DNA from: Candidatus Latescibacterota bacterium
GTDB lineage: Bacteria > JAAXHH01 > JACQVL01
Direction: 5' to 3'
Assembly: GCA_016209865.1 (NCBI GenBank)
Contig: JACQVL010000111.1
Location: forward strand, 1-6,582
Length of the DNA stretch: 6,582 nt
In this document: positions 1 through 5,422 of the stretch, piece by piece
How the letters are laid out: each line of letters begins with the position of its first letter
Position numbering within the stretch: position 1 is the stretch's first letter
Notes under the pieces: model-generated
The model's input: the letters and a program-made list of their open reading frames with translations, nothing else
Database searches by the model: none
What the model was told of the DNA's origin: nothing
Translations under genes and position numbers: made by a program

Positions 1-4
1 ATCC

Positions 5-60
5 GTAGGGGCGATCCTTGTGATCGCCCGCATCGGGGCGAATACAAGATTCGCCCCTAC
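5..60. repeat. Compound palindromic intergenic repeat (GTAGGGGCGA type)
   Basis: The outer arms GTAGGGGCGA (5-14) and TCGCCCCTAC (51-60) are perfect inverse complements. Two perfect hairpins nest inside: GGGCGATC/GATCGCCC (9-16 with 22-29, loop CTTGT) and GGGGCGAAT/ATTCGCCCC (35-43 with 49-57, loop ACAAG). The two loops are themselves complementary, so the element can fold as two small hairpins or as one long one. Its architecture resembles REP/BIME-type dispersed palindromes. The T-run at 64-68 after it could let it act as a terminator for an upstream gene outside the window, but this is inference. Confidence 0.75.
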
Positions 61-104
61 AGGTTTTTACCGATTTTGGTCGTCAAAATTCATAAGGTTT
101 TTGC

Positions 105-132
105 TTGTCACTCGTCACTTGTCACTCGTCAC
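105..132. repeat. Heptad tandem repeat (TYGTCAC x4)
   Basis: Four contiguous 7-base units alternate TTGTCAC and TCGTCAC. The block is preceded by TTGC, and the same 11-base junction TTGCTTGTCAC recurs at 1283-1293, so the repeat has a conserved edge. It sits 25 bases ahead of the galT start. No function is evident. The same family occurs at 1194-1221, 1287-1321 and 5340-5360. Confidence 0.85.
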
Positions 133-157
133 CGCTTTCTGAGAAAGAGCAGGTGTC

Positions 158-1189
158 ATGCCTGAATTACGACACGACCCGATTCAACGTCGCTGGGTGA
201 TCATCGCCACGGAACGCGCGCGCCGGCCGTCTGACTTCCGGGTGGACGAGCCGCGCTCTGAGATGGCGGTCTGCCCGTTCTGCGAGGGGAATGAGGACAA
301 GACGCCGCCCGAGATCTACGCCATCCGGCAACCCGGAGGGATACGCAACGGCCCGGGCTGGTCAGTCCGAGTCATCCCCAATAAATTCCCGGCCCTGGGG
401 ATCGAGGGGAACCTGGACCGGCGCGGCGTGGGGATTTTTGATGCGATGAACGGGGTCGGGGCGCACGAGGTGATCATCGAGACGCCCGACCATCACCTGA
501 ACCTGTCCGACCTCCCGGTCGAGCACCTGGAATGCATCCTCTCCGCCTACCAGGAGCGAATCCGCGACCTCGTCAAGGATGTCCGGCTGCGGTATATCAT
601 GATCTTCAAGAACTACGGAGTCACGGCCGGGGCGTCCCTGTCCCATCCCCATACGCAGCTCATCGCCACGCCCGTGACCCCCAGGACGGTGGCGATGGAG
701 TTCGACGCGGCTCGTGACCATTACCGGCTGAAAGAACGCTGTCTCTTCTGTGATATCATCAACCAGGAGATCATCAGCGGAGATCGGGTCGTCAGCCTGG
801 ATGACCATTACGTCGTGCTGACCCCGTTCGCGTCGCGCTTCCCGTTCGAGACGTTCATCGCCCCGCGCGAGCATCAGTACGATTTTACGATGGCCTCACG
901 CCAGCAGATCACCAGCCTGGCCCGGACGTTGCGATCCACGCTGGCCCGGTTGAAGGTGAGTCTGAACGATCCCCCGTACAATTTCGTGTTCCATACCGCG
1001 CCCAACACGCAGATGTACCCCCGCCGTCCCGGCTACTGGCAGACGATCGAGTTCGATTTCCACTGGCACATCGAGATCATACCCCGCCTGACGCGGGTGG
1101 CCGGGTTCGAGTGGGGCACCGGGTTCTACATCAACCCGACGCCGCCAGAAGACGCGGCTGAATACTTGAGGAATGTAGAAATTCCATAA
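158..1189 (+). CDS. galT: GalT-family nucleotidyltransferase (galactose-1-phosphate uridylyltransferase or ADP-glucose phosphorylase-like)
   Basis: This is a HIT-superfamily enzyme that transfers a nucleotide monophosphate between sugar-1-phosphates through a histidine-nucleotide intermediate; it is cytosolic. What is seen: 343 residues, close to the family's usual ~350. C39-x-x-C42 and H103 fit the zinc-ligand positions, and SHPHTQ gives H163-P-H165 with Q167, where H165 is the expected nucleophile. A second C195-x-x-C198 pair is typical of the shorter bacterial form, and HWHIEIIPR (302-310) is the C-terminal metal/substrate motif. The N-terminal MPELRHDPIQRRWVIIATER is characteristic of this branch. 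The ATG start at 158 has only a weak ribosome site (AGG at 151-153). GalT activity is the family default. The glgC gene downstream makes an ADP-glucose-acting role (as in plant ADP-glucose phosphorylase) a real alternative. All key residues seem intact. The family is secure; the substrate is not. Confidence 0.9.
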   Translation: MPELRHDPIQRRWVIIATERARRPSDFRVDEPRSEMAVCPFCEGNEDKTPPEIYAIRQPGGIRNGPGWSVRVIPNKFPALGIEGNLDRRGVGIFDAMNGVGAHEVIIETPDHHLNLSDLPVEHLECILSAYQERIRDLVKDVRLRYIMIFKNYGVTAGASLSHPHTQLIATPVTPRTVAMEFDAARDHYRLKERCLFCDIINQEIISGDRVVSLDDHYVVLTPFASRFPFETFIAPREHQYDFTMASRQQITSLARTLRSTLARLKVSLNDPPYNFVFHTAPNTQMYPRRPGYWQTIEFDFHWHIEIIPRLTRVAGFEWGTGFYINPTPPEDAAEYLRNVEIP

Positions 1190-1193
1190 CTCA

Positions 1194-1321
1194 GTGACGA
1201 GTGACCAGTGACGAGTGACGAGTAAAACAAGAATCAGAGTAAGAGAAAAATTTCTTCATCCCCTGTTTCTGACTCCTTGTTGTTGCTTGTCACTTGTCAC
1301 TCGTCACTCGTCACTCGTCAC
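1194..1321. repeat. Long imperfect inverted repeat built from heptad units
   Basis: Four GTGACGA-type units (1194-1221, the second being GTGACCA) face five TYGTCAC units (1287-1321). The complementarity continues inward: the 1224-1239 segment with ACAAGAATCAGAG matches TCTGACTCCTTGTTG (1268-1282) with one bulge and one mismatch. Several heptad mismatches would be G-U pairs in RNA. The arms are thus about 45 bases around a short AT-rich loop with AGAAAAATTTCT near its centre. It starts 5 bases after the galT stop and ends 8 bases before the kinase ATG. It may shape transcript ends or stability between the two genes; no function is proven. Confidence 0.8.
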
Positions 1322-1328
1322 TACTTTT

Positions 1329-3527
1329 ATGCCTGACGATGCCACGACTCGTGACCTGGTCGCGTTCCTTCGCCAGCACGAGCACGACATCTTCTCCCGA
1401 TGGGTGGAAGAGACCGAACGGCGGGGCGGGATCGACATCCTGGCGTTGCCGGTGTCGAGAGACGCGGCGACCCGGTGGCTGTCCGTCCTGTTCCGGCTGA
1501 TCGTGCGGCATCTCGAACGTCCCGACAGCCTGGCCATCCGGGTGTTCATCCGGCGGTTCGTGCATCGTGAAGATCAACGGCAATTCCCGATTCACGCGGT
1601 GCTCCGAAGCCTCATCATCCTGAAACGGATCATCATCGGGCTGCTCGTCCAGTCGTGCCGGGAGAACCCGGAACGGCTGCGGGTGATGTGTGATACGGTC
1701 GAAGCGGAGATGGACGACACCCGGCTTCTGGTCTTCGATCTCTACATTGCCCAGCAGGAGCGACAGATCGGGCAGCGTGAACGGTACCTCCAGAGTATCA
1801 TCTCCAGTTCGGCCGATGCGATCATCATCCTGGATGGACAGCTTGTCGTCCGGTCGTGGAATCGGGGGGCGGAGGCGATCTACGGGTATAGGGCGGAGGA
1901 GATGATCGGCCAGTCCTTCATCAAGCTGGTCCCGGAGGAGTTACTCCAGCAGGGAGAATTCGAACGGATCATCAAACGAATTCGTGAAGAAGGGTTTGTT
2001 CAGGGGTATGAAACGGTCCGGCTGGCCAAAGGCGGGCGGCGGGTCAACGTCGAGTTTACCGCAACCGCCCTGGTTGACGAGCAGGGGAACCCGACCGGGT
2101 TCATCTCCAGTATTATCCGGGATGTCACACGACGGGTAGAACTGGAGCAGCGTCTGGAGCGCAAAGTCGCTGGCCTCTCCATCGTCAATGAGATCGGGCG
2201 GGCCCTCCAGCACACGATCGACCTGGACGAAATCCTGTATACCGTGCTCGTGGGCGTTACGGCCGGGCAGGGGCTGAAATTCAACCGCGCCTTCCTGCTC
2301 CTGTTGAACCCGGAGCGGACCTGGTTGGAAGGCCGGTTGGCGATCGGCACGTCCAGTCCGGAGGAAGCCGGCCGCATCTGGGCAGAACTGGCCGCGAAAC
2401 AGCACAGCCTGGACGATATCCTGCGCTCCTACCGGGCGGCGACATCCGCCCAGGACGTTCGCGTGAATGAGATCGTCCGCCAGTTGAGGATTCCGCTGGC
2501 CGACGCGTCGCATCTCCTCGTCCAGGCCCTGCAGACGCGCCAGCCCATCAACGTCGTGGATGCCCGGCATCATCCCGGCGTCCCCCCTGATTTCTTCGAC
2601 GTCATCGGGTCGACCGCCTTCGCCATCGTCCCCCTGATCTCGCAGGAACAGGCGGTCGGGGTGTTGTTAGCGGATAACCTGATCACCCGGCGGCCGATCC
2701 TGGACGAGGATCTGGAGCTCCTCGAAGTCTTCGCCCATCAGGCGAGCGCCGCCATCGAGAAATCACGCCTGTACGAGGCGCTGGAGCAGCAGGTGTCCGC
2801 CCTCGAACAGGCCAACGACAGCCTCAAGACGTATCAGGAAAAACTTATCCATGCGGAGCGGCTCTCCGCCATCGGAGAACTCGCCGCCACCGTCGCCCAT
2901 GAGATCCGCAACCCGCTCGTCTCGATCGGAGGGTTCGCCCGGTCCCTGCTCCGCAAGGTGCCGGCCGACTCGCCCCACCGCGAGTACCTGGAGATCATCG
3001 TCAAAGAAGGGGTCCGGCTGGAGGAGATCGTGACCAAAGTGCTCGACCTGGCGCGCCCCAAACACCTCCGGGCGACCCCCCATGACCTCAACCAGCTCAT
3101 CCAGGAAGGGTTGATGGTCGTGCGTGAAGACATCCAGACGAAGCAGATCCGGGTCGATCAGACGCTGCAGCCGGAGCTTCCGCCCGTCCCGGTGGATGCG
3201 GATCAGATGAAACAGGTGTTCCTGAACCTCTTCAAGAACGCCGTCTACGCGATGCCGTCCGGAGGCCGGCTGAGAGTCTGGACGGCGGCGACCAATCACG
3301 CGTTCCTCGAAATCGGCATCGCGGACACCGGGACCGGGATCGCGGAGGAACACCTGGAGAAAGTCTTTAACCCGTTCTTCACGACCAAACCCGGTGGGGC
3401 CGGACTCGGCCTGGCGGTGGCGTCGAGGATCGTGCACGACCACGGCGGAACGATTCGGGTCGAAAGCACCGTCGGACGGGGCACGACGTTCTACATCCAT
3501 CTGCCGCTCCGGCAGCACGGGGATTAA
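1329..3527 (+). CDS. Soluble sensor histidine kinase: RsbRD-like N-terminus, PAS, GAF, HisKA, HATPase
   Basis: This autophosphorylating kinase belongs to a two-component system. From the ATG at 1329 it has 732 residues. Residues ~5-145 are an all-helical region resembling the RsbRD N-terminal sensory domain ([16 protein letters not shown] near the start). A PAS domain follows at ~150-272 ([21 protein letters not shown], ending in IRDVTRR). A GAF domain spans ~282-478, then a short coiled linker, then HisKA with phospho-acceptor H524 in HEIRNPL. The ATPase has its N-box at N637 (LFKNAVYAM), G1 at D666 (DTGTGI), an F-box (NPFFTTK) and G2 (GAGLGLAVA). There is no signal peptide or clear membrane segment, so it is probably cytosolic; the hydrophobic stretch at ~90-110 carries Arg/Lys. 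The frame is open back to a GTG at 1215, but those 38 residues (including SLVTRHSSLVT) are translated repeat, so 1329 is preferred, even though no Shine-Dalgarno precedes it. The likely partner is the receiver gene at 4943; the ligand is unknown. Confidence 0.93.
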   Translation: MPDDATTRDLVAFLRQHEHDIFSRWVEETERRGGIDILALPVSRDAATRWLSVLFRLIVRHLERPDSLAIRVFIRRFVHREDQRQFPIHAVLRSLIILKRIIIGLLVQSCRENPERLRVMCDTVEAEMDDTRLLVFDLYIAQQERQIGQRERYLQSIISSSADAIIILDGQLVVRSWNRGAEAIYGYRAEEMIGQSFIKLVPEELLQQGEFERIIKRIREEGFVQGYETVRLAKGGRRVNVEFTATALVDEQGNPTGFISSIIRDVTRRVELEQRLERKVAGLSIVNEIGRALQHTIDLDEILYTVLVGVTAGQGLKFNRAFLLLLNPERTWLEGRLAIGTSSPEEAGRIWAELAAKQHSLDDILRSYRAATSAQDVRVNEIVRQLRIPLADASHLLVQALQTRQPINVVDARHHPGVPPDFFDVIGSTAFAIVPLISQEQAVGVLLADNLITRRPILDEDLELLEVFAHQASAAIEKSRLYEALEQQVSALEQANDSLKTYQEKLIHAERLSAIGELAATVAHEIRNPLVSIGGFARSLLRKVPADSPHREYLEIIVKEGVRLEEIVTKVLDLARPKHLRATPHDLNQLIQEGLMVVREDIQTKQIRVDQTLQPELPPVPVDADQMKQVFLNLFKNAVYAMPSGGRLRVWTAATNHAFLEIGIADTGTGIAEEHLEKVFNPFFTTKPGGAGLGLAVASRIVHDHGGTIRVESTVGRGTTFYIHLPLRQHGD

Positions 3528-3535
3528 AGGCTGGT

Positions 3536-3613
3536 TTCACCACAAAGACACAAAGGACACGCAGCAAGACAATTTTTAGGCATTCTTCGTGGTCTTCGTG
3601 TCTTCGTGGTGAA
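3536..3613. repeat. Imperfect inverted repeat (TTCACCAC ... GTGGTGAA type)
   Basis: The terminal TTCACCAC (3536-3543) and GTGGTGAA (3606-3613) are perfect inverse complements. Inside, the left arm with AAAGACACAAAGGACAC pairs imperfectly with the right arm containing CTTCGTGGTCTTCGTGTC, giving arms of about 29 bases around an AT-rich loop (AATTTTTAGG). It begins 8 bases after the kinase stop and precedes glgC. The "CACCACAAAGACACAAAG ... CTTCGTGTCTTCGTGGTG" theme is a dispersed intergenic repeat I recognise from several bacterial phyla. It might serve as a terminator or mRNA-end stem; that is inferred. Confidence 0.8.
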
Positions 3614-3642
3614 TCGGATAGGTTGTTCCTGCGCCTGGAAAC

Positions 3643-3649
3643 AAGGAGG
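3643..3649 (+). promoter_or_regulatory. Strong ribosome binding site of glgC
   Basis: AAGGAGG lies 5 bases before the ATG at 3655. It is the strongest Shine-Dalgarno on the + strand of the window. It fixes the glgC start and contrasts with the kinase gene, which has none. Confidence 0.85.
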
Positions 3650-3654
3650 CGTCC

Positions 3655-4968
3655 ATGTACCCCGGACCGATCTCATCCTTGCTGCGAAGCACGCTCACGA
3701 TGGTCCTGGCGGGCGGGCAAGGGGAGCGTCTCTACCCGCTGACGCGCGACCGGGCGAAGCCGGCCGTCCCGTTCGGGGGCATCTACCGGATCATCGATTT
3801 CACCCTGTCGAATTGCGTCAACTCCAACATCCGGCGGATTTACGTCCTGACGCAGTATAAGTCCGACTCGTTGAATAAGCATCTCCGGTTAGGCTGGCAG
3901 CTCTTTCATGAAGAACTCGGCGAGTTCATCTGCTCGATTCCCCCTCAGTTCCGCAACAGCGGCTACTGGTACAAGGGCACCGCCGACGCGCTCTACCAGA
4001 ACATCTACACCCTCCAGCAGGAGCGGCCCCAGCGGGTGCTCATCCTCGCCGGCGATCACATCTACAAGATGGATTACAGCGAGATGCTCAGCTTCCACGA
4101 GGAGCGAGGCGCAGACCTGACGGTGGCGGCGGTCGAAGTCGACCTGGAGAAAGCCCAGAGTCTCGGCGTGATGGCCGTCGATGAGACCCACCGGGTCGTC
4201 CATTTTGTGGAGAAGCCAGAATCCCCCCCCCCGCTCCCGGACAACCCGAACCGCGCCCTCGCCTCGATGGGAATCTACGTGTTCGACACCGACACCCTCG
4301 TCCGGGCGGTCACGGAGGATGCGAAACGGGACACCGCCCATGATTTCGGGAAAGACATCATTCCCCGGCTCATCCACACGCAGAACGTCTTCGCGTACAA
4401 TTTTCGGGATGAGAACAAGAAGGAGACGAAATACTGGCGGGATGTGGGCACGATCGACAGCTACTGGGAAGCGAACATGGACCTGGTGGACGTCTCCCCG
4501 CTGTTCAACCTCTACGATGAGTCCTGGCCGCTCCGGACCTACCAGGAACAATGTCCGCCCGTGAAGACGGTGTTCGCCCAGGAGTACGAAGGCCGGATCG
4601 GCCTGGCGCTCGATTCCCTCATCGCGAGCGGGTGCATCATCAGCGGCGGGCGCGTCCAGCGCTCCGTCCTCTCCCCCAAAGTGCGGGTGAACAGCTACGC
4701 GCAGGTGTACGAGTCGATCTTGATGGAGGGCGTCCAGGTCGGACGGTACGCCCGCATCCGGCGGGCGATCATCGATAAAGATGTGATCATCCCGGATGGG
4801 TATGAGATCGGGCATGACCTGGACGAAGATCGGAGGAAGTTTACGGTGACGCCGCAACGGATCGTCGTCATCCCGAAAGGGATGGTGCTCGACTCGATGG
4901 GTTCAGCAGCGTTGGCGCCGGCGGCTATGGGAGGGGTTGAGTATGAAAACGATCTTGATCGTGGATGA
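3655..4968 (+). CDS. glgC: Glucose-1-phosphate adenylyltransferase (ADP-glucose pyrophosphorylase)
   Basis: The enzyme makes ADP-glucose and PPi from ATP and glucose-1-phosphate, the committed step of bacterial glycogen synthesis, in the cytosol; family members are allosteric tetramers. Seen in its 437 residues (E. coli GlgC is about 431): the nucleotide-binding signature LAGGQGERLYPLTRDRAKP (18-36), PFGGIYRIIDFTLSNC (39-54), a WYKGTADALYQN block (105-116), LAGDHIYKMDY (131-141), FVEKP with K187 matching the glucose-1-phosphate lysine, WRDVGTIDSYWEANMDL (261-277), and a C-terminal left-handed beta-helix with hexapeptide-like repeats (~323-382). The start is fixed by AAGGAGG. A run of ten C (4223-4232) encodes Ser-Pro-Pro-Pro in the loop after FVEKP. 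The last 26 bases overlap the receiver gene downstream, which implies translational coupling. Effector specificity cannot be read from sequence alone. The identification is very secure. Confidence 0.98.
   Translation: MYPGPISSLLRSTLTMVLAGGQGERLYPLTRDRAKPAVPFGGIYRIIDFTLSNCVNSNIRRIYVLTQYKSDSLNKHLRLGWQLFHEELGEFICSIPPQFRNSGYWYKGTADALYQNIYTLQQERPQRVLILAGDHIYKMDYSEMLSFHEERGADLTVAAVEVDLEKAQSLGVMAVDETHRVVHFVEKPESPPPLPDNPNRALASMGIYVFDTDTLVRAVTEDAKRDTAHDFGKDIIPRLIHTQNVFAYNFRDENKKETKYWRDVGTIDSYWEANMDLVDVSPLFNLYDESWPLRTYQEQCPPVKTVFAQEYEGRIGLALDSLIASGCIISGGRVQRSVLSPKVRVNSYAQVYESILMEGVQVGRYARIRRAIIDKDVIIPDGYEIGHDLDEDRRKFTVTPQRIVVIPKGMVLDSMGSAALAPAAMGGVEYENDLDRG
4930..4936 (+). promoter_or_regulatory. Ribosome binding site of the receiver gene, inside glgC
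   Basis: GGAGGGG lies within the last codons of glgC, 6 bases before the ATG at 4943. It favours 4943 over the TTG at 4937, which would directly abut this site. Confidence 0.75.
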
Positions 4969-5305
4969 TGAACCGTACATCCGGATGCTCTACGAACGCG
5001 AGCTGGCCGAGGAGGGCTACCACGCCAGGGCCGTGGCGACCGGGTCTGAAGCGCTACAGATGCTTGAACGCGACCCCGTCGATGTCGTCGTGCTGGACGT
5101 CCGGCTGGCAGAGCAAGAGCCGAACGGCCTGACCATCTTGAACGAAATCCTGGCTCGAAAACGAGATCAGAAGATCATCCTCAACACCGCCTACCCGAGT
5201 TACATGGACGAGGGCGCGTCCTGGCTGGCCAACGGGTTTGTCGTCAAGTCGTCCGACCTGACCGAGCTGAAGGCCAGGATTCGGGAGGTGTTGAGTGAGG
5301 GGTAG
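4943..5305 (+). CDS. Stand-alone CheY-like response regulator receiver
   Basis: This is a 120-residue single-domain receiver with no output domain, so it works through protein contacts or a phosphorelay. Seen: the acidic pair D8-D9 in ILIVDDE, the phospho-acceptor D52 in VVVLDV, T82 (LNTAY) and K102 (VVKSSD), a complete active-site set. The loop after D52 (DVRLAEQEPNGL) is two residues longer than the usual D-x-x-x-P-x-x-x-G spacing and lacks the common proline. The later SW-x-A-x-GFVVKSSDLTELK segment looks like a recognisable receiver subgroup, from memory only. The ATG at 4943 is preferred over the TTG at 4937. The gene overlaps glgC by 26 bases in another frame, so it is probably co-transcribed and translationally coupled with it. 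The histidine kinase at 1329-3527, on the other side of glgC, is the natural candidate donor. No DNA-binding role is expected. Confidence 0.93.
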   Translation: MKTILIVDDEPYIRMLYERELAEEGYHARAVATGSEALQMLERDPVDVVVLDVRLAEQEPNGLTILNEILARKRDQKIILNTAYPSYMDEGASWLANGFVVKSSDLTELKARIREVLSEG

Positions 5306-5330
5306 TCGGTGATCGGTGATCGGTGGTCGG
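5305..5330. repeat. Second heptad tandem repeat (ATCGGTG family)
   Basis: The block reads GTCGGTG, ATCGGTG, ATCGGTG, GTCGG: a 7-base period, different in sequence from the GTGACGA family. It begins at the last base of the receiver stop codon. Its final CGGTGGTCGG (5321-5330) is exactly inverted at 5411-5420. Confidence 0.8.
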
Positions 5331-5339
5331 CACACACCA

Positions 5340-5360
5340 GTGACAAGTGACGAGTGACGA
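5340..5360. repeat. Heptad tandem repeat (GTGACRA x3)
   Basis: Three contiguous units GTGACAA, GTGACGA, GTGACGA are followed by GTCA. The family is the same as at 105, 1194 and 1287. Here, as after galT, the GTGACGA orientation follows a gene end on the + strand. Confidence 0.85.
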
Positions 5361-5377
5361 GTCAATCAGAGGCTGTC

Positions 5378-5397
5378 ATTCCCGCGCAAGCGGGAAT
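5378..5397. repeat. Short perfect palindrome (ATTCCCGC-GCAA-GCGGGAAT)
   Basis: A perfect 8-base stem (5378-5385 with 5390-5397) closes a GCAA loop, a GNRA-type tetraloop that stabilises RNA hairpins. Read with its flanks (GTCATTCCCGC...GCGGGAATCCA), it is the widespread dispersed element that is often mistranslated as VIPAQAGIH. It lies between convergent genes with no T-run, so it is better called a dispersed repeat than a proven terminator. Confidence 0.85.
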
Positions 5398-5422
5398 CCA
5401 TCGGTCTTCACCGACCACCGCT

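Larger units (their letters stand above)
5321..5420. repeat. Inverted 10-base pair bracketing the convergent intergenic region
   Basis: CGGTGGTCGG (5321-5330) and CCGACCACCG (5411-5420) are perfect inverse complements 80 bases apart. They enclose the GTGACGA block and the ATTCCCGC hairpin. The right copy lies 2 bases before the end of the mlaD-like gene, which is transcribed towards it. The whole could fold as a branched structure ending both convergent transcripts; that is inferred. Confidence 0.6.

Noticed and set aside
64-96. Sigma-70 promoter ahead of galT
   Set aside because: The AT-rich stretch has TTTTAC and CATAAG, but the spacing is about 20 bases and both boxes are poor.
105-132. 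Heptad arrays as a CRISPR
   Set aside because: Units are 7 bases, contiguous and without spacers.
362-874. 170-residue antisense open frame within galT
   Set aside because: It is a shadow of the GC-rich galT codons: no recognisable domain, low-complexity composition and no ribosome site considered convincing.
1215-1328. GTG start for the kinase at 1215
   Set aside because: The added residues are translated heptad repeat and unrelated to any domain; the ATG at 1329 fits the domain start better.
2763-3518. 251-residue antisense open frame opposite the kinase HisKA/HATPase region
   Set aside because: The + strand carries all kinase motifs; the antisense product is Arg/Asp/Gly-rich with no family resemblance.
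3889-4857. 322-residue antisense open frame within glgC
   Set aside because: It is long only because GC-rich codons avoid stops; the + strand is unmistakable GlgC.
4937-4942. TTG start for the receiver
   Set aside because: It directly abuts the GGAGGGG site; the ATG at 4943 has normal spacing and the canonical MKTILIVDDE beginning.
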